Origin: Acinetobacter sp. WCHA45
Lineage (GTDB): Bacteria > Pseudomonadota > Gammaproteobacteria > Pseudomonadales > Moraxellaceae
NCBI RefSeq assembly: GCF_002165255.2
Contig: NZ_CP028561.1
Location: forward strand, 868,001-932,000
Length of the DNA stretch: 64,000 nt
Direction of reading: 5' to 3'
Part shown: piece by piece, positions 28,659 through 36,901 of the stretch
Position numbering within the stretch: position 1 is the first letter of the stretch
How the letters are laid out: every line of letters begins with the position of its first letter
Program-made: the position numbers and the translations under genes
Notes under the pieces: model-generated
What the model was told of the DNA's origin: nothing
What the model saw: the letters and a program-made list of their open reading frames with translations, nothing else
The model's database searches: none

Positions 28659-29524
28659 GGTACGCCTATATGAAATCGCAAAGCCACTTATTTCCGATTA
28701 TTTTAATGGCTCGATTACTTCGTGTATCCGTTTTTCGCTTTTATGATTGGCTAAAGCGAGGCATGAGTAAAAGATCAATTCAGCGAAATCAGCAGACAAT
28801 TTTGGTCAAAATAGCCCATGAAGAAACCAAACAAAGCTATGGCTATGTTCGATTAACCAAGCATTTACAAGCGCAAGGGATCAAAATAAGTACGTATGCT
28901 GTGCGCCAAATAAAAAAATCAAATCAGTTGTATTGTAAGCGCCATAAGCGTTTCAAAAGAACCACGAACAGTGATCACAACCGTTCTATTTATGACAATT
29001 TACTCAAGCAACAGTTTTCAATGACGAAGCCTAATCTTGCGTGGTCGAGTGACATTACCTACATTTGGACGGCTGAGGGCTGGTTGTACTTGGCAGCTGT
29101 CAAAAATCTTTACACGAAACAGGTTGTTGGCTATAGCTTAAATGAGCGCATGACAGCCAAGCTTGTTTGTGATGCATTGAATATGGCTATTCGCAATCAG
29201 AAACCTACTAAAGATCTCATTGTACATTCAGACAGAGGCAGCCAATATTGCAGTAATGAATATCGAAACTTACTTGAGAAATTTGATTTTCAGGGTTCAA
29301 TGAGCAAAAAAGGCGACTGCTTTGATAATGCACCGATAGAGAGTTTCTAGGGCATACTCAAAAATGAACTAGTCCATCATCGCAACTACAAAACAAGGAA
29401 AGAAGCCAAAGCGGATATTACAAAATATATAGAGTTATTTTATAACCAGCGAAGAATTCAAAAAGGCTTGGATTTTAAGACACCAAATTAAATGGCAGAA
29501 GACTTTTATCGGTTAGCTGCCTAG
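28655..29524 (+). pseudogene. IS3-family orfB transposase with two premature stops
   Basis: A DDE transposase reading frame of 290 codons from GTG 28655, which overlaps the orfA stop. The first two catalytic aspartates are in WSSDITYI and IVHSDRGSQY. An in-frame TAG at 29348-29350 falls exactly where the family has Trp in ESFWGILKNE, just after the likely catalytic glutamate region. A second in-frame TAA at 29489-29491 replaces the usual Gln in TPNQMAEDFY. Reading through both stops gives a normal family C terminus ending RLAA. Two nonsense changes and a broken orfA indicate old decay. Confidence 0.88.
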
Positions 29525-29575
29525 AATCTCCGAAGTGGAAGTCTCCTGCTAATTCAGCACACATTACTTTAGATG

Positions 29576-30598
29576 GGCTTTGTTGCATAAATAAATTTTA
29601 TCCCCATACATGTTAGATGAATACAGAATCAAAAAGCCGATACAAAACAACGAACTGGTCTGAGTACAATCAGGCTTTACGTCAACGGGGTGCTTTCACC
29701 ATTTGGTTTGATCCCCAAATGCAATGGTCTGCAACACCTACTGGAAAAAAAGGACGTCAACCTACCTACACTGATATAGCAATTCAATTTGCCCTGACGA
29801 TACGAAACCTGTTCCAACTGGCTTTACGCCAAACACAAGGTTTCATTCAAAGCCTTTTTCAAATGGCTCACCTCGACTGGAATGTTCCAGACTTCTCAAC
29901 ATTGAGTCGGCGAGCAGATAAGCTCCAGCCACTTCTACATAAATCAGCAAAAAATCCACAGGAAGACTTGCATATTTTAGTTGATAGCACAGGGATCAAA
30001 GTTACAGGTGATGGGGAATGGGTGCGTAAAAAACATGGCGTAAACCAACATCGTCAATGGCTGAAATTACATCTTGCGACAGATGCAAACAGTGGAGAAA
30101 TACAAGCGGTTGAAGTCACGACCTGCCAATATGGTGATGCTGAAATGCTCCAACCTCTTTTAGATCAAATTGATGAACCCATTGCATCTGTCAGGGCTGA
30201 TGGTGCTTATGACACAGTGAATTGTTATGATGCGATTTTGAAACGGCAAGCAAATGTAATTATCCCTCCTCGTTCCAATGCTGCTTTATGGGCAGAAAAT
30301 GAAATTGGTAAAGCAAGGAATCATGCAGTACAAGGCTGTTGGGACAAGGGTCAAAAGCAGTGGAAACGAGATATTGGTTATCATCGACGATCCCGAATAG
30401 AGACTAAAATGTTTGCCTTGAAACGACTTGGACAAGGTGTATCTAGTCGATGCTTTAATCGTCAGGTGGTTGACTTGCAAATAAGAGTCGATATTTTGAA
30501 TAAATTTACTCAACTTGGTACAGCTAAAACGGTGGCTGTTGCATAAATATCTGAAGATTAGAACAACTCTACCTTTCGTCTATTTGTCCAACAAAGCC
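29576..30598 (+). mobile_element. IS5-family insertion sequence (IS903-like group)
   Basis: A 1023-bp element bounded by inverted repeats GGCTTTGTTG (29576-29585) and CAACAAAGCC (30589-30598), extendable to 18 bp with two mismatches. It carries one intact transposase gene. The expected 9-bp target duplication is not seen: the left flank is CTTTAGATG and the right flank is GATTTATAC. This suggests either a later rearrangement at one end or an insertion whose partner copy was lost. It starts 14 bp after the right end of the IS3 remnant. Confidence 0.88.
29617..30546 (+). CDS. IS5-family transposase
   Basis: An intact DDE transposase of 309 residues. The family blocks are WSEYNQALRQRGAFTIWFDP at the N terminus, LHILVDSTGIKVTGDGEW with the first aspartate, PIASVRADGAYDTVNCYDAI with the second, and RSRIETKMFALKRLGQGVSS with the catalytic glutamate. 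There is no frameshift or stop, so it is likely functional or recently so. Confidence 0.93.
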   Translation: MNTESKSRYKTTNWSEYNQALRQRGAFTIWFDPQMQWSATPTGKKGRQPTYTDIAIQFALTIRNLFQLALRQTQGFIQSLFQMAHLDWNVPDFSTLSRRADKLQPLLHKSAKNPQEDLHILVDSTGIKVTGDGEWVRKKHGVNQHRQWLKLHLATDANSGEIQAVEVTTCQYGDAEMLQPLLDQIDEPIASVRADGAYDTVNCYDAILKRQANVIIPPRSNAALWAENEIGKARNHAVQGCWDKGQKQWKRDIGYHRRSRIETKMFALKRLGQGVSSRCFNRQVVDLQIRVDILNKFTQLGTAKTVAVA

Positions 30599-30680
30599 GA
30601 TTTATACCTCATTTGGGGAATAGACAGCTCTTAAATTTTCTTTAATGCTAAAGAATGGCAATATAAGCAAGGAGATTGCT

Positions 30681-32360
30681 ATGAAATATTCATTATTAAG
30701 TGTTTTAGTTGGAAGTTTATTATTGAGTGGTTGCGGTGGCGGGGAAGAAGAGAGCAAGTCATCAGTAATACAAGAACCGACAAAACCAATTGCTGGGTTA
30801 ACAGCAAAAAGCTTTATTAGTACAGATAAGCAATCTGCATCTGTACAATTAGAAAGTAAAAATGGTTCAAAATTAGATTATTTGATAGATCAGACAGCGA
30901 ATGGGAAGATGATTACCCAAGCGGTTACAACAGAAAAAAATGGAACGACAACCCGAACTTTATTTGATCCTTCTGGAAATATTGATCGGATTGTTGATGA
31001 AAAGACAGGCAACTTTATTCAATTTTATTGGCAATCAAATCGTTTAATTGTTACGAATCATGATAATAAAGGTGTATATCAAAGCGGCAGTGTGGTGAGT
31101 TATGATCAAAATGGTAAATTAGGGATAGCTCCTATTGTTGGAACGCCAAGTTTTACAGGACAAATTGTTGGACAAGTCCAAAGTTCGGACCCAGGTGCGT
31201 ATACTTTAGTACCTAAAAATCAAATTGATGACTTAAAATTAATTACAGGTGATTTTCAGGCATTACCTGATGAGATGCAGGAAATTATCAAGGCTGATGC
31301 TTTAGTTCCTTCTGCAAAAGCGAAAGCAGTAAATAGTTTAGATACTGACAATGCATTTTCGTGGATTAATGAATCGTGGAAAAATAGTTTTGCTGAACAG
31401 ACTCAACAAAATCGTAGAGGTCTATTGACAGGATTAGTTTTAGGTTCTGCCTGTGCTGGTTTTGTGCCTGGTTGTCAGGCTGTTGGTGTGGCTATTGCAG
31501 GAACAAGTGCTGCAATGTTAATAGGTGGTTTTACTGCACAGCAAGGTGGTCTAAGAGTCATTAATGATGTAAATACAGATGTTGGTTTGCCGCCTGTTGC
31601 TGAAGGCTTAAATTCCAAACTGAATCGTTTCCGTGATTCATTAATTAATGCTTGGCAACAGGGTACTAATCTGGTTGAGGCAACTAAGGGGGCAATACAA
31701 ATAATTATTGATAAAGGCTTAGATAAATTGCCTACCTATACAGATGTATTGAGTACATCTTCCACTAGCGATGTTGCATTACAAAATGAGATAGATAAAG
31801 CAACATTGCCTACTGCACAATCTGTTCCTATCGTGAATACGCCAGTATCAGGGATTTTAGCAAATAATAGTGGTCAGACTTATTCTTTGGATGGAACAGT
31901 TGGGGTTACGGGGCAAATAAATGTAACAGGACAGCAAAATAATGGCAGCCAGCTTGTAACTTTACAGGGAAATTTAACGAATAATACAGTCACAGGTACA
32001 TACAAGAATAATGGCGGAGATACAGGGACTATAAGTGGTCAGAATGACACATTAGGTCAATGTGCGACCCAACAACAATCTGGTGGTCAGGGGTCTTTCT
32101 CTTATGCTTATAATATGGGGGCTGGCAAGGGTGATGTTTCAGTTTCGTATTCTATGTATAGTATTCCAGACCGCATGGATGTCTTTACACTAAATAGTGA
32201 TAAAAAAGTTCAAGTATTTACTACCGATGGCTTAGTATCGGGTAATGGTTCAGGAACTTTTCAGGTTGCACCATATACGACTGTTTTTATTAGTATGACA
32301 GCACCAAGAAGTGGAACAGTTTGGGATTTTGAACTAACGTGTCCAACTAGTAATAGTTAA
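30681..32360 (+). CDS. Unknown large lipoprotein
   Basis: A 559-residue lipoprotein started at ATG 30681, which has AAGGAG 7 nt upstream; an ATG at 30645 lacks such a site. The signal peptide ends in the lipobox LLLSG-C18, followed by GGGEEE. The glutamate run and lack of Asp at +2 suggest outer-membrane sorting. The middle holds a glycine/alanine-rich hydrophobic stretch (about 250-290) with two cysteines, reminiscent of a membrane-inserting or glycine-zipper segment. The C-terminal third (about 390-559) is Thr/Asn/Gly-rich and beta-like, with repeated TGxI/V turns and two cysteines. I do not recognise the family. It lies directly after the IS5-family element and may be a surface or secreted effector-type protein. 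Confidence 0.75.
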   Translation: MKYSLLSVLVGSLLLSGCGGGEEESKSSVIQEPTKPIAGLTAKSFISTDKQSASVQLESKNGSKLDYLIDQTANGKMITQAVTTEKNGTTTRTLFDPSGNIDRIVDEKTGNFIQFYWQSNRLIVTNHDNKGVYQSGSVVSYDQNGKLGIAPIVGTPSFTGQIVGQVQSSDPGAYTLVPKNQIDDLKLITGDFQALPDEMQEIIKADALVPSAKAKAVNSLDTDNAFSWINESWKNSFAEQTQQNRRGLLTGLVLGSACAGFVPGCQAVGVAIAGTSAAMLIGGFTAQQGGLRVINDVNTDVGLPPVAEGLNSKLNRFRDSLINAWQQGTNLVEATKGAIQIIIDKGLDKLPTYTDVLSTSSTSDVALQNEIDKATLPTAQSVPIVNTPVSGILANNSGQTYSLDGTVGVTGQINVTGQQNNGSQLVTLQGNLTNNTVTGTYKNNGGDTGTISGQNDTLGQCATQQQSGGQGSFSYAYNMGAGKGDVSVSYSMYSIPDRMDVFTLNSDKKVQVFTTDGLVSGNGSGTFQVAPYTTVFISMTAPRSGTVWDFELTCPTSNS

Positions 32361-32369
32361 TTTGATATC

Positions 32370-32408
32370 TTAAAGATAGGGAGTTTTTTAGAAACTCTCT
32401 ATCTTTAA
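32370..32408 (+). terminator. Long hairpin after the lipoprotein gene
   Basis: A 17-bp stem with a single G-T wobble (TTAAAGATAGGGAGTTT and AAACTCTCTATCTTTAA) starts 9 nt after the stop. It has no strong T-run on the + side, so its termination efficiency is uncertain. Confidence 0.6.
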
Positions 32409-32557
32409 AGTGGAGCATGATTTTAGAAATAAAGTTTATCATTTTGATCAATGTGCATCATTTATTACTGTACAAAGTATAAAGTAATTTTGCAGATCTT
32501 GCGCCATTAATCCCATTTTTATTAATGACAGTAATCTAATGAAAGAGGCTGAATACT

Positions 32558-33565
32558 TTGTATAAATATCATATGGCTTTGATGGGTATCTTATGGAGTA
32601 TTGCTCAAATAAGCTTTGCACAGATAAGCCCCCAACCTCGTATTATTAACGGAAATATAGCATCTGAAGCACAAATTCCTTGGCAAGTTGCACTCATAAC
32701 TAGTCCTTTAGACCCTTATCAATCCTACATTTGCTCAGGAAGCTTAGTTGCAGATCGTTGGGTGGTGACAGCAGCACATTGTATTGAACCACTCGAAAAA
32801 CAAAACAGTGATTATTATATTTTGATTGGCGCACAAAATTTACAAAGTATTCAATTAGGACAAATTATTAAAGTTAAAAAGGGGCATATACATGAGAAAT
32901 ATAATAACCGTATTTATGATAACGATCTTGCACTATTAGAATTGGAAAGTGCTGTCGATTTTATAAAATGTGGTAAAAATTGCCAAACAATCGATATTAT
33001 TAATCCAACTTTAGAAAAACAAAATGCATTGATTGCGAGTATGACGCAAATTGCAGGGTGGGGCGTATTAGAGGATTGTGACAATAGTCAATCTCTAGTT
33101 TGTCAACATTACGCAGGGCAAATGATGAGAAATCCTGCGCTGTATCCAACCACTTTAAGATATACCACGCTAAAATTAGCCAATTGTCTATCTTCATCAT
33201 CATTATATAGCGCGCAACAAATCACTCAGAATATGCTTTGTGCAGAATCACCGATGCAAGACACTCTTACAGATGCTTGTTATGGTGATAGCGGTGCAGG
33301 TTTAACGATAAACAATTTAGAAAAGCCATATCTGCTTGGGATTGCAAGTTGGGGTGTCGGTTGTGCCAAGGTGGGTTATCCTAGTGTTTATACGCGAGTT
33401 ACAAATTACTCTGATTGGATAAACAACTATCTGCATCCAAGTACTATTCCAGAACAAAAAACTAGCCAAACAAATCACTCAGGTGGTGGAAGTGTCGGTA
33501 TTTTCATGATTTTATTATTCGTAATATTAGCAATTACACGTGGGCGCTTTATTAAAAGTGCGTAA
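32558..33565 (+). CDS. Trypsin-like serine protease with GlyGly-CTERM-like tail
   Basis: A secreted S1-family protease of 335 residues. TTG 32558 is favoured because AAAGAGG lies 9 nt upstream; an ATG at 32573 would be too far from it. A signal peptide (about 5-21) and a short propeptide precede the activation site QPRIINGN (cleavage expected after R28). The triad is H74 (TAAHC), D123 (DNDLALL) and S245 (GDSGAG). D239 predicts cleavage after Lys/Arg. The tail is SGGGS (308-312), a hydrophobic helix (about 314-327) and basic RGR, which is the GlyGly-CTERM pattern processed by rhombosortases on type II secretion substrates such as Vibrio VesB. The usual GDSGGP is GDSGAG here. Confidence 0.88.
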   Translation: MYKYHMALMGILWSIAQISFAQISPQPRIINGNIASEAQIPWQVALITSPLDPYQSYICSGSLVADRWVVTAAHCIEPLEKQNSDYYILIGAQNLQSIQLGQIIKVKKGHIHEKYNNRIYDNDLALLELESAVDFIKCGKNCQTIDIINPTLEKQNALIASMTQIAGWGVLEDCDNSQSLVCQHYAGQMMRNPALYPTTLRYTTLKLANCLSSSSLYSAQQITQNMLCAESPMQDTLTDACYGDSGAGLTINNLEKPYLLGIASWGVGCAKVGYPSVYTRVTNYSDWINNYLHPSTIPEQKTSQTNHSGGGSVGIFMILLFVILAITRGRFIKSA

Positions 33566-33611
33566 TATTTTTGCTTTATACTTTAATACATGAAATTGAT
33601 GAGTTTGAACT

Positions 33612-34223
33612 ATGCGCGGTCTTTATCTGATTACCAATGATGATCCAATCCAATTATTACTAGAAAAGCTACAAGTTGCATTGGCAACAGGACATATTGC
33701 CATTTTACAATATCGCCGTAAAAAAGTGGCAAGAGTAGCTCAACCATCCGAAGTGCAACAAATCAAAGCACTTTGTGAAAAATACCAAGTTCCATTTGTA
33801 ATTAATGATGATTTAGCTTTGGCAGAACAATTTGGTTTAGGCGTACATCTTGGACAATCTGATGGTGAAATTATCGATGCGACTGCACGTCTACCAGAGG
33901 GTGTGATTATTGGGCGCACTTGCTTAAACTCCTTAGAACTGGCTGAAAAGGCAATTGCTGAAGGTGCAACTTATGTGGCCTTTGGCGCAGTCTATGCCAC
34001 TTCAACTAAACCTGAAGCAGGTAATGTTGGAATTGCAGTCATCCAACAAGCAAAGCAGAAGTTTGAAGTACCAATATGTGCCATTGGTGGTTTGACCTTT
34101 GAAAATTCCCAAGTGGTCATCGAGGCAGGAGCAAGCCTTTGTGCGGTAATTAGTGATATATTAGGGCGATCAACAGCCGAAATTCCTGCTCGTGTAAATG
34201 CATGGGCAAAGTTATTTGCATAA
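33612..34223 (+). CDS. thiE: Thiamine phosphate synthase
   Basis: Joins hydroxymethylpyrimidine diphosphate and thiazole phosphate to form thiamine phosphate. The 203-residue TIM barrel shows the family motifs ILQYRRK near the N terminus (phosphate/substrate site), PFVINDDLALAEQFGLGVHL, GRTCLNSLELAEKA, and the phosphate-binding CAIGGLTFENS. It is a little shorter than average but complete. There is no TPP riboswitch in the 46-nt upstream gap. It lies 51 nt before hemL, so the two probably share a transcript. Confidence 0.93.
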   Translation: MRGLYLITNDDPIQLLLEKLQVALATGHIAILQYRRKKVARVAQPSEVQQIKALCEKYQVPFVINDDLALAEQFGLGVHLGQSDGEIIDATARLPEGVIIGRTCLNSLELAEKAIAEGATYVAFGAVYATSTKPEAGNVGIAVIQQAKQKFEVPICAIGGLTFENSQVVIEAGASLCAVISDILGRSTAEIPARVNAWAKLFA

Positions 34224-34274
34224 TTTTTTGCATCGTTTCGACATTTTATTCTTCGATTCTAGGTTGAGTCTTTT

Positions 34275-35576
34275 ATGAGTTTATCTCCAAAGCAAGAACA
34301 GTTATTTAAACAAGCAAATAAACATATTCCAGGTGGTGTCAATTCACCTGTACGTGCATTTAACGGTGTGGGTGGTACGCCTGTCTTTATTGAAAAGGCA
34401 AAAGGTGCGTACTTGTGGGATGTTGATGGTAAGCGTTATGTGGATTATGTTGGTTCATGGGGACCAATGATTTTAGGTCATGCGCACCCCGATATTATCA
34501 AAGCGGTACAAACCGCAGCAGAAGATGGTCTAAGTTTTGGTGCACCAACAGTATATGAAACCACTTTGGCAGACACCATTTGCGAGATTATGCCTTCAAT
34601 TGAATTGGTACGAATGACCAGTTCAGGAACTGAGGCGACCATGACTGCGATTCGTCTGGCGCGCGGTTATACCGGTCGTGACAAAATCGTAAAATTTGAA
34701 GGCTGTTATCACGGACATTCAGATTCGTTATTAGTGAAAGCAGGTTCGGGTTTACTCACTTTAGGTGAAGGTGAACCAACTTCAAAAGGCGTACCTGCTG
34801 ATTTTGCAAAACATACCTTAACCTTGCCATATAACAATATTGAAGCTTTAAAAGAATGCTTTAGCAAATTTGGTCATGAAATTGCAGGGGTCATCATTGA
34901 GCCTGTGGCAGGCAATATGAACTTGGTGACGCCAATCGACGGCTTCTTACAAGCGATTCGTGATGTTTGCGATGAGTACAAATCGGTATTTATTATTGAT
35001 GAAGTGATGACAGGTTTCCGTGTTGCTTTAGGTGGTGCACAATCGGTTTATAACGTAAAACCAGATTTAACCACTTTAGGAAAAATTATTGGTGCAGGCT
35101 TACCAGTCGGTGCTTTTGGCGGCAAACGTGAAATCATGGAATGCATCGCACCTTTAGGTGGTGTTTATCAAGCAGGTACATTGTCAGGGAATCCATTAGC
35201 AATGCGTGCTGGTATCGCGATGTTCAAGCATCTCCGTGAACCTGAATTTTATGACAAGCTCGCTGCACAGCTCGCAAAATTACTTGCAGGGTTACAAGCT
35301 GCGGCAGATGAAGCAGGTATTCCATTTAAAACTCAGCAAGTCGGTGGTATGTTCGGTTTGTATTTCACCGATCAAGAGGACATTACCAGCTTTGATTCGA
35401 TGTTAGCTTGTGATGTTGAAGCATTTAAGAAGTTCTTCCACGGCATGTTAAAGCGTGGTGTCTATCTTGCACCATCTGCATTTGAAGCAGGATTTATTTC
35501 GTCTATGCATTCAGATCAAGATATTGCAGAGACCATTCAAGCAGCAAAAGAAACTTTTGCAGAGATGAAAGGCTAA
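34275..35576 (+). CDS. hemL: Glutamate-1-semialdehyde 2,1-aminomutase
   Basis: A PLP enzyme that forms 5-aminolevulinate, the first committed tetrapyrrole precursor in the C5 pathway. At 433 residues it is the normal length. It has the N-terminal block [20 protein letters not shown], the glycine-rich PLP phosphate block [17 protein letters not shown], the aspartate in [13 protein letters not shown] and the Schiff-base lysine in [18 protein letters not shown]. It follows thiE closely and ends at a very strong bidirectional hairpin. Confidence 0.97.
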   Translation: MSLSPKQEQLFKQANKHIPGGVNSPVRAFNGVGGTPVFIEKAKGAYLWDVDGKRYVDYVGSWGPMILGHAHPDIIKAVQTAAEDGLSFGAPTVYETTLADTICEIMPSIELVRMTSSGTEATMTAIRLARGYTGRDKIVKFEGCYHGHSDSLLVKAGSGLLTLGEGEPTSKGVPADFAKHTLTLPYNNIEALKECFSKFGHEIAGVIIEPVAGNMNLVTPIDGFLQAIRDVCDEYKSVFIIDEVMTGFRVALGGAQSVYNVKPDLTTLGKIIGAGLPVGAFGGKREIMECIAPLGGVYQAGTLSGNPLAMRAGIAMFKHLREPEFYDKLAAQLAKLLAGLQAAADEAGIPFKTQQVGGMFGLYFTDQEDITSFDSMLACDVEAFKKFFHGMLKRGVYLAPSAFEAGFISSMHSDQDIAETIQAAKETFAEMKG

Positions 35577-35583
35577 AATATAA

Positions 35584-35615
35584 AAAGCAAGCACACTACT
35601 GAGTGTGCTTGCTTT
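35584..35615. terminator. Bidirectional terminator after hemL
   Basis: A 14-bp perfect stem (AAAGCAAGCACACT and AGTGTGCTTGCTTT) around a 4-nt loop ends in T3/A3. It serves hemL and the small convergent frame at 35623. Confidence 0.85.
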
Positions 35616-35622
35616 ACAAAAA

Positions 35623-35817
35623 TTACCAATCTCGTGTTGTTATAAGCTCTTCTATATCTGCATCAGTAAACCCATAAGCGCCAGCAATCACATCAAAATT
35701 ATGCGTAATTGCTTCTCGTGCTGCCGTTTCGATTTCACTTTCTTTTTTCCAAAACTCTTCTTGCAACTCATTAAATTGCTCAGTTGTTGCATGAGTCAAA
35801 ACATAGAGTTCTGCCAA
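35623..35817 (-). CDS. Small uncharacterised protein
   Basis: A 64-residue acidic frame from a TTG at 35817. The frame stays open eight more codons upstream to a TAA at 35842-35844 without an ATG. Its amino acid pattern is protein-like (alternating helices and a charged EEFWKKESEIETAAREAI segment, ending TTRDW), and its stop lies right beside the shared terminator. It could be a small complete gene or the 3' remnant of a longer one. I do not recognise the family. Confidence 0.45.
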   Translation of the reverse strand: MAELYVLTHATTEQFNELQEEFWKKESEIETAAREAITHNFDVIAGAYGFTDADIEELITTRDW

Positions 35818-36028
35818 AGTTTTGGGCTGGGTTAAGTTACTTTATTTTTTGTAATTTCGATATTGATATCAAATCAAATTTAAAAAACTTTATTTAAAAC
35901 TATTGAGTTCGTGGTGGCATACACCATTTAAAGAAAACGATCAGTATTATTTGGGACTTAAATGTGAGTCATGCTAAAAAATAACTGAGTTCGCTAAAAT
36001 TTGATTGTAATTTCTCTTCAAGCTTTTT

Positions 36029-36715
36029 ATGATTGCCCGCTTGTTTTCATCCAGTCGTTGGAAGGCTACCTTGAGTGATTTTCTAAGTGAACATTTGATT
36101 CATCGTGATGAAGATTTTATGGTGATCCATAAACCTGCTGGGCTTCTGACAGTGCCAGGGAAAACACCCGATTTACAAGACTGTCTGATCAATCGTTTAT
36201 TAAAATTAGAACCGAAAACTTTACTCATTCATCGTTTAGATCGAGATACCTCAGGCATTTTGGTGTTTGGTTTATCCAAATTTGGACAGAGCAATATTTC
36301 ACGTCAATTCCAAGACCGTCAAACCTCAAAAATTTATCAAGCTTTGGTTGCTGGTCATTTAGAGGGTCAGGGCACAGTTGATATTCCTGTGATTTATGAT
36401 CCAAGTCGTCCGCCATTACATATCGCTGATGCAGCACATCACAAACCTGCATTAACCGAATGGCAAGCCATTGAGCATTTCGAAATTGAAGGACAAGCAG
36501 TAACCCGAGTTAAATTGATTCCGATTACAGGCCGTTCACACCAACTTCGTGTGCATATGCAATATCTAGGTCATCCAATACTAGGAGATACCTTATATGC
36601 AACTCCTGAACAGCAACAGCTTTATGCACGTTTGTGTCTTCATGCAACACAACTTAGCTTCACTCATCCTAAAACAGGTACTCAACTCAGTTTTGACTAC
36701 CCAGTGCCGTTTTAA
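36029..36715 (+). CDS. rluA: RluA-family pseudouridine synthase
   Basis: Isomerises uridine in RNA; E. coli RluA acts on 23S rRNA U746 and tRNA position 32. The 228-residue catalytic domain lacks an S4 domain, as in RluA. The catalytic aspartate is in LIHRLDRDTSGILVFGLSK (about 70-88). Other family blocks are VIHKPAGLLTVPGK, ITGRSHQLRVHMQYLGHPIL and the final LCLHATQLSFTHP. It is a single gene between the small frame above and rapA. Assignment to RluA rather than another RluA-family member rests on size and motif resemblance. Confidence 0.85.
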   Translation: MIARLFSSSRWKATLSDFLSEHLIHRDEDFMVIHKPAGLLTVPGKTPDLQDCLINRLLKLEPKTLLIHRLDRDTSGILVFGLSKFGQSNISRQFQDRQTSKIYQALVAGHLEGQGTVDIPVIYDPSRPPLHIADAAHHKPALTEWQAIEHFEIEGQAVTRVKLIPITGRSHQLRVHMQYLGHPILGDTLYATPEQQQLYARLCLHATQLSFTHPKTGTQLSFDYPVPF

Positions 36716-36901
36716 TCGTATTTTTTTTATCAAACTAGATGTAAAGTGCGCTATTTCAGTCAGCTTTATGTCAAAATATTAAGGTTATTTGGTGATTCAT
36801 TTTCACCATAATACCAAATTTAAAACTACATAAAGTAGCTTAAACTTTCATCAGTTTAAGGCATGCAATATGTGGGCTAACATGAAAAAAGGTGGAATAA
36901 A

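Larger units (their letters stand above)
28362..29561 (+). mobile_element. Degenerate IS3-family insertion sequence
   Basis: A 1.2-kb element with overlapping orfA and orfB of IS3 type. Candidate terminal inverted repeats are 28362-28383 (TGTGCTTAAAAAACATGAGG) and the reverse complement of 29540-29561, matching at 15 of 22 positions and having TG/CA ends. No 3-bp target duplication is visible. Both reading frames are broken (see the pseudogene entries), so it cannot move on its own. It sits between ygiF and an intact IS5-family element. Confidence 0.8.

Noticed and set aside
28362..30598. Composite transposon made of the two insertion sequences
   Set aside because: The elements belong to different families, lie end to end and enclose no cargo, and the first is broken.
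33566..33611. TPP riboswitch before thiE
   Set aside because: The gap is only 46 nt and has none of the conserved CTGAGA-type core, so no riboswitch fits there.
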